Shown in pieces: positions 6,781 to 13,454 of a stretch of DNA of 16,165 bases; position 1 is the stretch's first letter, and each line of letters begins with the position of its first letter. The notes under the pieces were generated by a model that had not been told where the DNA came from, ran no database searches, and saw nothing but the letters and a program-made list of their open reading frames with translations. A program made the translations under genes and the position numbers. Source of the DNA: Bacillota bacterium (GTDB taxonomy: Bacteria; Bacillota; Clostridia; Lachnospirales; Lachnospiraceae); assembly GCA_023398855.1 (NCBI GenBank), contig JAEWRS010000387.1:1-16165 (forward strand), read 5' to 3'.

Positions 6781-8625
6781 CACAAGAATGTGATATTTTT
6801 CCAGCCAGTAATTGATTTGAAGGATATATGCAAGCATTTGCGGACCAGCCATGAGCTGACCGTACCAGGGTTTTCCGTAATCAGATGGACTGGTCAAGAG
6901 TTTTTCCAGCTTCTGTGCATCCAGGAATTCCATGGCAGGAGAGGAACTGCAGGACATCATTTCCCTTACCCGGCTGACCAAAAGTGCTTCGTAATTAGTG
7001 TCATAGGTTTTTGGATACGGGGATTTTCTCCGGAATAGGATTTCATCAGGCAGGAGCCCTTTTCCAGCTTGCCGGAGGAGGTTTTTGACAACTCCATCTC
7101 TTGTCTTTATATCCCAGGGAACATTCCACACGTATTCAATGATCCGGTGGTCTGCAAAGGGAACTCTGGCTTCAAGGCCGGAATACATGCTGTCACGATC
7201 CATGCGGTTTAGCAGTGTCTGCATAAACCAGCGGAGATTTAAATAAGAAATCTCTCTTCTCCTTGCTTCTTTGGGATTATCCTCTGGAAGCACGGGCGTT
7301 TCTGCTATAGATTTTTCATAAGTTTCCAAAACATATTCATCCATTTTAAGATAATCCAGAAAATCATCTTTTAAGACAGCCTTCCGGGTTCCCAAATCCA
7401 TTGTCCATGGGAAGGTATGGGCCTTGAAACACTCTTCCTTATGGAACCAGGGGTATCCCCCGAATATTTCATCCGCGCATTCTCCGGTCAAGGCTACCTT
7501 GTTATAACTTTTGACCAGGGAACAGAAGTGGAGTAGGGACGAGTCAATGTCTCCCATAGCAGGCAGATCATGGGCGTTTACTGAGTCATAAAGCCGGTCC
7601 GCCTGGGTCACGTTGTCGCATTCCAGATAGTGGTGGTCAGAATCTAAAAATCTAACCATCTGTTCCACAAAGGGGCGGTCCTGGGAGGGCTGGAAGGTGC
7701 TGGCCTTAAAGAATTTATCATTGTTCACAAAGTCAAAGGAAAAGGTTGTAAGTCTTTTGCCCTGCTTTTTAAGCTCAGCGGCACAAACCGCCGAAACCAG
7801 GCTGGAATCCAAACCTCCTGATAAAAAGGTGCAGATAGGTACATCGGAAACCATTTGACGCCGGATTGAGTCCTGGACTAAAAAAGAAGTCTTTTCAATG
7901 GTTTCTTCGTAGCTGTCCTCATGAGGCCTGCTTTTCAGCTTCCAGTAGCATTTCAATCGGAACCCCTCTCCGGAGCAGAGAAGCATGTGGCCGGGGAGCA
8001 CTTCATGGATCCCCTTAAAGACTCCGCAGCCAGAGGTATGGGCCGGTCCTAAGGAGAAAATCTCGTTTAAGCCTTTCCGGTCTAAAACTGGCCGGATGCC
8101 TGGGTGTGCAAAAATACCTTTCAGCTCCGAGGCAAAAATGATTTCCTCATTCTGGATGGTGTAAAAGAAAGGTTTTACACCGGAACGGTCTCTGCAAAGA
8201 CATAAGTGCTGCCGGAATGGGTCCATGATGGCAAAAGCAAAAATACCGTTCAGCTGCTTTACAAATTCAGGCCCATATTCCATATATCCTGTTAAAATCA
8301 CCTCTGTGTCTGAGGTGGTGGAAAAGGAATGTCCCCGTGCTGCCAAGTCCTGGCGCAATTCGTTTGTATTGTAAATCTCTCCGTTGTATACAATTCCAAA
8401 GGTTTTGCCGGCCTCAGTTTTTGTTATTGGCTGGCGGCCGGTGGTTAAATCAATAATGGATAAACGGGCGTGGGACAGACCGCCCTGTTTAAAGAGCCAG
8501 GTACCTGAATCGTCAGGTCCCCGGTGCCTCTGTATTTCTGACATCTGTTCCAGGACGTTTACGTAATAAGATTTATCATTCAGGTAATCGCGATTTGAAT
8601 TGTAAAAACCAGCAATTCCGCACAT
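6766..8625 (-). CDS. asnB: Asparagine synthetase (glutamine-hydrolysing)
   Basis: Converts aspartate, glutamine and ATP into asparagine, glutamate, AMP and PPi in the cytosol. The mature N-terminal nucleophile Cys2 is present (MCGIAGFY), followed by glutaminase motifs RHRGPDDSG (34-42), RLSIIDL (54-60), YNGEIYN (80-86) and SDTEVIL (105-111). The synthetase half has the PP-loop SGGLDSS (269-275) and the LTGECADEIFGGYPW motif near 380. The length of 619 residues is normal for class-B bacterial enzymes of the AsnB/AsnO type. AAGGAGGG lies 6 bases before the ATG. The gene follows a membrane transporter on the same strand by 27 bases, with no terminator between, so the two are probably co-transcribed. 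AsnB-like proteins can also amidate other substrates (for example in cell-wall or peptide modification), so the free-aspartate role is likely but not proven. Confidence 0.92.
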   Translation of the reverse strand: MCGIAGFYNSNRDYLNDKSYYVNVLEQMSEIQRHRGPDDSGTWLFKQGGLSHARLSIIDLTTGRQPITKTEAGKTFGIVYNGEIYNTNELRQDLAARGHSFSTTSDTEVILTGYMEYGPEFVKQLNGIFAFAIMDPFRQHLCLCRDRSGVKPFFYTIQNEEIIFASELKGIFAHPGIRPVLDRKGLNEIFSLGPAHTSGCGVFKGIHEVLPGHMLLCSGEGFRLKCYWKLKSRPHEDSYEETIEKTSFLVQDSIRRQMVSDVPICTFLSGGLDSSLVSAVCAAELKKQGKRLTTFSFDFVNNDKFFKASTFQPSQDRPFVEQMVRFLDSDHHYLECDNVTQADRLYDSVNAHDLPAMGDIDSSLLHFCSLVKSYNKVALTGECADEIFGGYPWFHKEECFKAHTFPWTMDLGTRKAVLKDDFLDYLKMDEYVLETYEKSIAETPVLPEDNPKEARRREISYLNLRWFMQTLLNRMDRDSMYSGLEARVPFADHRIIEYVWNVPWDIKTRDGVVKNLLRQAGKGLLPDEILFRRKSPYPKTYDTNYEALLVSRVREMMSCSSSPAMEFLDAQKLEKLLTSPSDYGKPWYGQLMAGPQMLAYILQINYWLEKYHILVKQSK

Positions 8626-8652
8626 GGAAATCCCTCCTTAAAGCAGTACCAT

Positions 8653-10023
8653 CTATAAAAGAAAACAGGCGGCAAGAAAAGTAGCAAGAAAACCGATCAT
8701 AACTGGCAGAAGATTTTTTCTGGCAAGTTCCAGAGGATCAACGCTGCAAATGGCCGCAACAGGGATAAGCCCCCAGGGTACGATGGTGCCGCCTCCGACG
8801 AAAATCGCAGCAATCTGACCAAGGGCAGCAAGTACAGGGACAGAGGCGCCTACTGCCGTACCAAAGGTGTTGGCCAGTGCGCCGGTGAGAGGAAGACCGG
8901 AAAAACCTGATCCGTCCAGACCCGTTAACCCTCCGATCACCAGCTGGAAAAATGCAGCCATATATTTGTTGAGGGGTATGTTATGTGCCAGCCAGATTGC
9001 CCAGTCATTCATAATCCCCTTTTGAAATTGTTCTCCCATAATAGAAGAAATTCCTTCTCCTCCTAAAAAGAAAAAGGCTCCGATGATAATTACTGGAGCA
9101 AAGATCCGTATGGCAAAGAGGAACCCTTCGGTAACATACCCAGTTACTTTTTCCAGAGAATTCCGTCCGAATCCTAAAATTGCTCCAATGCCCATAACCA
9201 GCACGGCTGTGCCGGATACGATACTGGTGGCATCTCCTCCCTTTAAATCAAAGGCCAGCATAAGAAGGATGTCGGCAAAGAAGAACAAAGGGGTCAGGAT
9301 TGCCATTATGATTGCGGCAGTTCCTGTAACAGGAGGTTTTTCAGCATTCTGAATGTGGACTTCCTGACAACAGGCAGAGATCTTGCGCCTGTTTAACAGA
9401 TATGCGGATACAACGGTAACAATGCCCATAACAAGGAACAAAGGCCGCCCCTTTGTCAGAAGGTCGGAGGTTGAAATAGAGGCCGCTCCTGCGGAAATGG
9501 ACGGAGCACCCTGGATGACAAAGTCGTAGCTTAAAGCAATTCCATGTCCGAACAAGTTCATGGACATGGCGGCAGCCAAAGGATCCAGACCGGCTTTAAC
9601 TGCAAAGGGAAGCATAATTGCCCCTACCAGAGCTACGGAAGGAGAGGGCCAGAGAAAGAGAGAAAATACCAGCATGATACCTCCCAGAATCCACCAGGTA
9701 ATGGAAGGAGATTTCATAACCCTTGACATGGGAATCATCATCAGATAGTCGCTTCCCAAGTCCTTTAAGCATTTGGACAGTGCTGTGATAAGAGCAATGG
9801 TGGCAATGATTTCCATAAACTCTTTAGAAGCGTACAAGATGGCATTGAAAACGGTCATAATGCCTCCTGCCAGTGATCCAAGGCCTACAAATCCAAGGAG
9901 GAAAAGGAAAAGGATACAGACCAGGGGCGTATCCTTTCGGAGGACCATGACGGTGAGAATCACAATAACGCCGATGAGATAGATATAGTGCAGAGGTGTA
10001 AGCACCAGATAAGGATCAAACAT
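8653..10023 (-). CDS. Multi-pass membrane transporter of unknown substrate (ion-transporter-superfamily-like)
   Basis: A 456-residue, very hydrophobic protein with about 12 predicted helices and no signal peptide or soluble domain. The first half has a broken-helix-like stretch, WPSPSVALVGAIMLPF then MNLFGHGIALSYDFVIQGAPS; the second half has GLDGSGFSGLPLTGALANTFG. Paired Ser/Gly/Pro-rich re-entrant segments are a feature of carboxylate and sodium-coupled carriers of the ion transporter (IT) superfamily. I do not recognise the exact family, so no substrate is assigned. Start: ATG at 10023 is preceded by CAGGAG at 8 bases, whereas the upstream GTG at 10032 lies inside that binding site and is unlikely. 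It is the first gene of a probable operon with asnB, which hints at aspartate, asparagine or another dicarboxylate, but this is context only. No good promoter is visible; a weak TATAAA lies about 25 bases upstream. Confidence 0.75.
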   Translation of the reverse strand: MFDPYLVLTPLHYIYLIGVIVILTVMVLRKDTPLVCILFLFLLGFVGLGSLAGGIMTVFNAILYASKEFMEIIATIALITALSKCLKDLGSDYLMMIPMSRVMKSPSITWWILGGIMLVFSLFLWPSPSVALVGAIMLPFAVKAGLDPLAAAMSMNLFGHGIALSYDFVIQGAPSISAGAASISTSDLLTKGRPLFLVMGIVTVVSAYLLNRRKISACCQEVHIQNAEKPPVTGTAAIIMAILTPLFFFADILLMLAFDLKGGDATSIVSGTAVLVMGIGAILGFGRNSLEKVTGYVTEGFLFAIRIFAPVIIIGAFFFLGGEGISSIMGEQFQKGIMNDWAIWLAHNIPLNKYMAAFFQLVIGGLTGLDGSGFSGLPLTGALANTFGTAVGASVPVLAALGQIAAIFVGGGTIVPWGLIPVAAICSVDPLELARKNLLPVMIGFLATFLAACFLL

Positions 10024-10058
10024 AGGAACCACTCCTGTGAAATAATATAATTTATACT

Positions 10059-10301
10059 ATGACACAGGAGAAAGGACAGTGTGATTTTTCCCCGGCAGAA
10101 CTTGATATTTTCCTTTCTGAATGCTGTACTTGGCTTTATAAAGGAGAGCTGGGGAAGGAAAAAATCCTGAGGAGCTGGCAGGCCGGCTTTGCGGATATTA
10201 CGATGAGCAAAGCACAGATGCCACTGACAGGTCTGTCTATTTTGAAAGCAGGAAGTCACAGGCAAGAGATGATACATCGGCATCGATTTCCCAATCCCTG
10301 A
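10059..10301 (+). other. Possible small or remnant ORF, 80 codons, low confidence
   Basis: An open frame from ATG 10059 to a TGA at 10299-10301 fills the 200-base gap between the transporter and acetyltransferase genes and runs antisense over the last 21 codons of the acetyltransferase. The first 60 residues have a protein-like composition (DFSPAELDIFLSECCTWLYK), but there is no ribosome binding site before the ATG and I recognise no family. It may be a decayed gene fragment or chance. TATACT at 10053-10058 lacks a -35 box. Confidence 0.2.
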
Positions 10302-10875
10302 AATAGTACTTCCTGTCCCGCTCGCCGATTTCTCTGATAACCCTGCAGGGGGTTCCATAGGCAACTGCATTGGCGGGAATGTCTTTTGTCACTACGCTGC
10401 CCGCTCCGATCACACTGTTTTCACCAATGCGTACGCCGGGAAGGATGATTACCCCTGCACCAACCCAAACATTGTCTTCGATGATAACAGGTACGTTAAA
10501 TTGAACCTTATTTTTACGGATATCGGGGCGGATGGGGTGGGCGGCAGTGTCCACCACAACATTGGGGCCGAACATGACGTTGTTTCCAATATGGATATCT
10601 GCGTCATCAACAAGGGTTAAGTTAAAGTTAGCATAAACGTCATTTCCCATATGCACGTGCTTGCCCCAGTTGGCATGGAGGGGGGGCTCAATATAGCAGT
10701 TTTCCCCCATCGCCGCAAAGAGCTTTTTCAGGATGTCCTCACGCTTCCCGCACTCCGAGGGACGGGTTTGATTGAAGTCGTAAAGAATTTCCAGGCAGGC
10801 GGTTTGCTCTGCCATTAAGGCTTCATCCGCGCAATTGTATAGTTTTCCGCTTCTCATTTTTTCTCTTAAATCCAT
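10237..10875 (-). CDS. Sugar O-acetyltransferase (maltose/galactoside acetyltransferase family)
   Basis: A 212-residue cytosolic hexapeptide-repeat acyltransferase that would move acetyl from acetyl-CoA to a sugar hydroxyl. The N-terminal Mac segment (MDLREKMRSGKLYNCAD, MAEQTACLEILYDFN) is typical of Maa/LacA enzymes. The left-handed beta-helix repeats run from about 58 to 175 (MGNDVYANFN, IHIGNNVMFGPNV, IIEDNVWVGAGVIILPGVRIGENSVIGAGSVV). The expected catalytic His is His113 in DTAAHPIRPDIR, matching H115 of E. coli LacA. AGGAGG lies 5 bases before the ATG. The C-terminal tail after EIGERDRKYYFRDWEID is somewhat longer than usual (about 15 residues). It has its own promoter and is not tightly linked to either neighbour, so its substrate is not indicated. 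Family certain, specificity unknown. Confidence 0.9.
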   Translation of the reverse strand: MDLREKMRSGKLYNCADEALMAEQTACLEILYDFNQTRPSECGKREDILKKLFAAMGENCYIEPPLHANWGKHVHMGNDVYANFNLTLVDDADIHIGNNVMFGPNVVVDTAAHPIRPDIRKNKVQFNVPVIIEDNVWVGAGVIILPGVRIGENSVIGAGSVVTKDIPANAVAYGTPCRVIREIGERDRKYYFRDWEIDADVSSLACDFLLSK

Positions 10876-10896
10876 GTGAACCTCCTAAATAAACGG

Positions 10897-10926
10897 GGCT
10901 GTCAGACTGACAGCCTTATTTTTTTT
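10897..10926 (+). terminator. Perfect palindrome with plus-strand T tract at the 5' end of the acetyltransferase gene
   Basis: GGCTGTCA (10897-10904) and TGACAGCC (10908-10915) are separated by 3 bases and followed on the plus strand by TTATTTTTTTT. This is an intrinsic terminator for plus-strand transcription, yet no convincing plus-strand gene precedes it. On the minus strand it lies at the very start of the acetyltransferase leader, directly downstream of the -10 box, so it could equally be a repressor operator or a 5' stabilising hairpin. Confidence 0.6.
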
Positions 10927-10927
10927 A

Positions 10928-10956
10928 ATTATAACCTGTACCTTGGCCAATGTCTA
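10928..10956 (-). promoter_or_regulatory. Sigma-A promoter of the acetyltransferase gene
   Basis: Read on the minus strand, TAGACA (10956-10951) and consensus TATAAT (10933-10928) are 17 bases apart. Transcription would start near 10921, immediately before the GGCTGTCA palindrome, about 46 bases before the ATG. Confidence 0.7.
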
Positions 10957-11048
10957 TGAGATCAATGAATTGTAAGAAGTCAGCGTTTCATTATACCTGG
11001 GATGTTACTCATTTGCCTGCATTCTCTCTAAGAAGCAGTCAAATCTAG

Positions 11049-11117
11049 GAAAGTGCAAGAAAGTGCTATTAGTTGGACAAATAAAAGCACGCTTTTTTTA
11101 TACAGGTATATTATAAT
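11049..11117 (+). promoter_or_regulatory. xylB operon control region with tandem GAAAGTGC repeats
   Basis: GAAAGTGC occurs twice, at 11049-11056 and 11059-11066, exactly 10 bases apart, so both copies face the same side of the helix. An inverted partial copy, AGCAC, lies at 11086-11090. A consensus -10 TATAAT (11112-11117) follows, but at 16-18 bases upstream there is no recognisable -35; TTGGAC (11073-11078) is too far. A weak -35 with direct repeats upstream suggests an activator-dependent promoter. The repeats are directly seen; the regulator is unknown and not encoded in the window. Confidence 0.45.
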
Positions 11118-11149
11118 CAGATTAAGAGATTTTTTGAGGAGGTAACAGG

Positions 11150-12673
11150 ATGAAGTATCTGATTGGAATTGACGTGGGAACATCGGCGACAAAAACTGTT
11201 TTGTTTGATGAAAATGGTAATGTAATCACTTCTGCGTCCAGGGAATATCCCCTTTACCAACCCAGGAACGGCTGGGCGGAGCAGAAGCCGGAAGACTGGA
11301 AGGAGGCGGTTCTTGCCACTCTTTCCCAGGTAGTGGCTGAGTCAGGTGTTTTAAAAGAGGATGTAAAGGGAATCGGAATCTCAGGCCAGATGCACGGGCT
11401 TGTAATGCTTGATGAGAAAAATGAAGTCATACGCCCTTCCATTATCTGGTGTGATCAGAGGACAGCGGCTGAAGTGGAAGACATGCTTAAGATTATGCCA
11501 AAAGAGCGCTGGATCGAGATAACAGCCAATCCGCCACTTACCGGCTGGACGGCGGCCAAGATTTTATGGGTGAGGAAAAATGAGCCGGAGAATTATGGAA
11601 GATGCAGGCACATTCTCCTTCCAAAGGATTACATACGTCACGTATTAACGGGAGTTTATGCAACAGAGGTTTCTGATGCCAGCGGAATGCAGCTTTTGGA
11701 TGTACCGGGCAGGTGCTGGTCTGAAGAAGTGCTGGATAAGCTGGATATTGATCAGAAGCTCTTGGGTAAGGTGTTTGAGTCCTGTGAGGTGACGGGATCT
11801 CTTCTGCCAGAGGTCGCAGAGAAAACTGGTCTTTCCGTAGAAACAAAAGTCGTAGGAGGAGCAGGGGACAATGCCGCGGCGGCAGTGGGAACAGGTGTAG
11901 TAAAGGATGGGACGGCCTTTACCACCATTGGTACTTCAGGAGTGGTGTTTGCCCACAGCAGCCAAGTCACTATTGATCCCAAGGGAAGAGTCCATACTTG
12001 CTGCTGCGCTGTTCCGGGAGCATGGCATGTGATGGGAGTGACCCAGGGGGCAGGCCTTTCCCTGAAATGGTTTAAGGACAATTTTTGTCAGGATTATGTG
12101 GAAGAAGCACAAAAACAGGGAATTGACGTCTATGATTTCATTAACAGGGATGTAAAGCAGGTGGAAGCAGGAAGCGATAAGCTCATATACTTACCTTATT
12201 TAATGGGAGAGCGAACTCCTCATCTGGATCCGGATTGCCGGGGGGTATTTTTTGGACTTTCCGCCATACATACAAGAAAGCATATGTTGAGGGCGGTCAT
12301 GGAAGGAGTATCTTATTCTCTTAGTGACTGCAATGACATTCTAAAAGAAATGGGAATCAGCGTGGGAGAGATGATGGCATGCGGAGGCGGCGGAAAAAGT
12401 CCGGTATGGCGTCAAATGCTGGCCGATATGTATGACTGCCATGTGAAAACGGTTGCCCAGACAGAAGGGCCGGCCCTTGGGGCTGCCATTTTAGCCGGAG
12501 TGGGCTGCGGAATTTATGAGAGTGTGGAAGCAGCCTGTGATTCCCTGATCTCTGAAGATAAATGCACTGGCCCTGAAGAAAGTCAGGCAGTTCTTTATAA
12601 AAAATATCATCAGCTGTACAAAAAGCTTTATGAGGATTTAAAAGACAGCTATAAAAAGCTTGCTGTTTTATAA
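11150..12673 (+). CDS. xylB: Xylulokinase (FGGY-family carbohydrate kinase)
   Basis: An ATP-dependent cytosolic kinase, predicted to phosphorylate D-xylulose to xylulose 5-phosphate. At 507 residues it has normal length for XylB. Motifs: phosphate-binding IGIDVGTSATK (5-15), the XylB hallmark GQMHGLV (79-85), IIWCDQRT (98-105), catalytic Asp240 in GGAGDNAAAA, ATP-side GTSGVV (261-266) and the C-terminal ACGGGGKSPVWRQMLAD near 402. AGGAGG lies a few bases before the ATG. It is the first gene of a three-gene operon with DUF4867 and an isomerase of the L-fucose/L-arabinose type rather than a xylose isomerase. So its true substrate may be another ketose (D-ribulose, L-xylulose or a deoxyketose); FGGY specificity cannot be read safely from sequence alone. 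Family assignment is firm. Confidence 0.9.
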   Translation: MKYLIGIDVGTSATKTVLFDENGNVITSASREYPLYQPRNGWAEQKPEDWKEAVLATLSQVVAESGVLKEDVKGIGISGQMHGLVMLDEKNEVIRPSIIWCDQRTAAEVEDMLKIMPKERWIEITANPPLTGWTAAKILWVRKNEPENYGRCRHILLPKDYIRHVLTGVYATEVSDASGMQLLDVPGRCWSEEVLDKLDIDQKLLGKVFESCEVTGSLLPEVAEKTGLSVETKVVGGAGDNAAAAVGTGVVKDGTAFTTIGTSGVVFAHSSQVTIDPKGRVHTCCCAVPGAWHVMGVTQGAGLSLKWFKDNFCQDYVEEAQKQGIDVYDFINRDVKQVEAGSDKLIYLPYLMGERTPHLDPDCRGVFFGLSAIHTRKHMLRAVMEGVSYSLSDCNDILKEMGISVGEMMACGGGGKSPVWRQMLADMYDCHVKTVAQTEGPALGAAILAGVGCGIYESVEAACDSLISEDKCTGPEESQAVLYKKYHQLYKKLYEDLKDSYKKLAVL

Positions 12674-12760
12674 ATTATATTAAAAACAAGGGGACTAATC
12701 TAGGCCAGTTTAAAAAAGATTATCTGGCTGTGTTGGGAGAATAAAAAGAGAGGAGAAATT

Positions 12761-13387
12761 ATGGGACTATCAATCAAACCAGTGACAGACCCTGCCTTCC
12801 GTGCTTATGGAAAAATTGTTCCAGGGTACGATGCAGGTGAGCTGTTGGAAAAAATGAAGGAAATGCCTCTTCCGGAAGATGTGATCTATGTACCTTCTGT
12901 TAAGGAGCTGGAAGAACTGGCAGTTTCCAAAGAAATGGAAATGAAACTTTACGGTCAGCTGCCCATACAGGTAGGCTATTGCAACGGACACAATAAAAAA
13001 CTGAATGCAGTGGAATATCACAGGAATTCGGAGATAAATATTGCTGTAACTGATCTGGTTCTGATTTTAGGACTGCAGCAGGATATTGCATCGGATTATA
13101 CCTACGATTCAGGCAAAATGGAGGCATTCTTAGTTCCTGCGGGGACAATTATTGAGGTTTACGCCACAACGCTTCATTATGCACCATGTCATGTGGATGA
13201 AGAGGGATTTCGCTGTGTGGTGATCCTTCCAAAGGATACCAACACCGATTTAGAGTCTTCAGGAAAAGCGGTAAATGAAGAGGATAGACTCCTGTTTGCC
13301 AGGAACAAATGGCTGATCGGACATCCGGATGGAGGACTTCCGAAACATGCTTTTATCGGTATCACAGGAGAAAACTTATCTATTTAG
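12761..13387 (+). CDS. DUF4867 family protein, cupin/AllA-like
   Basis: A 208-residue cytosolic protein that I place in DUF4867, a family without an established function. The N-terminal 60 residues are helical. The centre carries EYHRNSEINIAVTDLVLILG (His87, Glu91), resembling the EHH/HPxSQAF-type motif of ureidoglycolate lyase (AllA) cupins. A second part has PAGTIIEVYATTLHYAPCHV (His139, His144) and a strand RCVVILPKDTN. Together these residues could form a metal or sugar-binding barrel site, which is my inference. AGGAG lies 5 bases before the ATG. It sits between the kinase and isomerase genes, 87 and 67 bases apart, clearly in their operon, so a role in the same sugar pathway is likely: perhaps an epimerase/mutarotase-like or lyase step, or a helper of the isomerase. 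No catalytic activity is assigned. Confidence 0.75.
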   Translation: MGLSIKPVTDPAFRAYGKIVPGYDAGELLEKMKEMPLPEDVIYVPSVKELEELAVSKEMEMKLYGQLPIQVGYCNGHNKKLNAVEYHRNSEINIAVTDLVLILGLQQDIASDYTYDSGKMEAFLVPAGTIIEVYATTLHYAPCHVDEEGFRCVVILPKDTNTDLESSGKAVNEEDRLLFARNKWLIGHPDGGLPKHAFIGITGENLSI

Positions 13388-13404
13388 TAATGGAAAAAAA
13401 CAAT

Positions 13405-13433
13405 CGGGCATTTGCTCAAAATAAAAATGCCTG
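13405..13433 (+). other. Intercistronic hairpin between DUF4867 and the isomerase gene
   Basis: CGGGCATTT (13405-13413) pairs with AAATGCCTG (13425-13433), including one G-U pair, with an 11-base loop. No T tract follows, and the isomerase ribosome binding site starts 7 bases later. It is more likely an mRNA processing or stability element than a terminator. Confidence 0.45.
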
Positions 13434-13454
13434 TAAAACAGGAGGAATGATACA

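Noticed and set aside
10030..10032. GTG start for the asnB-linked transporter
   Set aside because: The GTG overlaps the AGGAG ribosome binding site that serves ATG 10023.
10226..10237. GACAG-2-CTGTC palindrome at the acetyltransferase stop, as a partner of the CTGTCAG palindrome at 10897
   Set aside because: Only a short core is shared, and a match of this size is expected by chance.
10976..10994. cre-like site upstream of xylB (AGTCAGCGTTTCAT)
   Set aside because: Only the central CG and part of one arm fit; five positions of the consensus fail.
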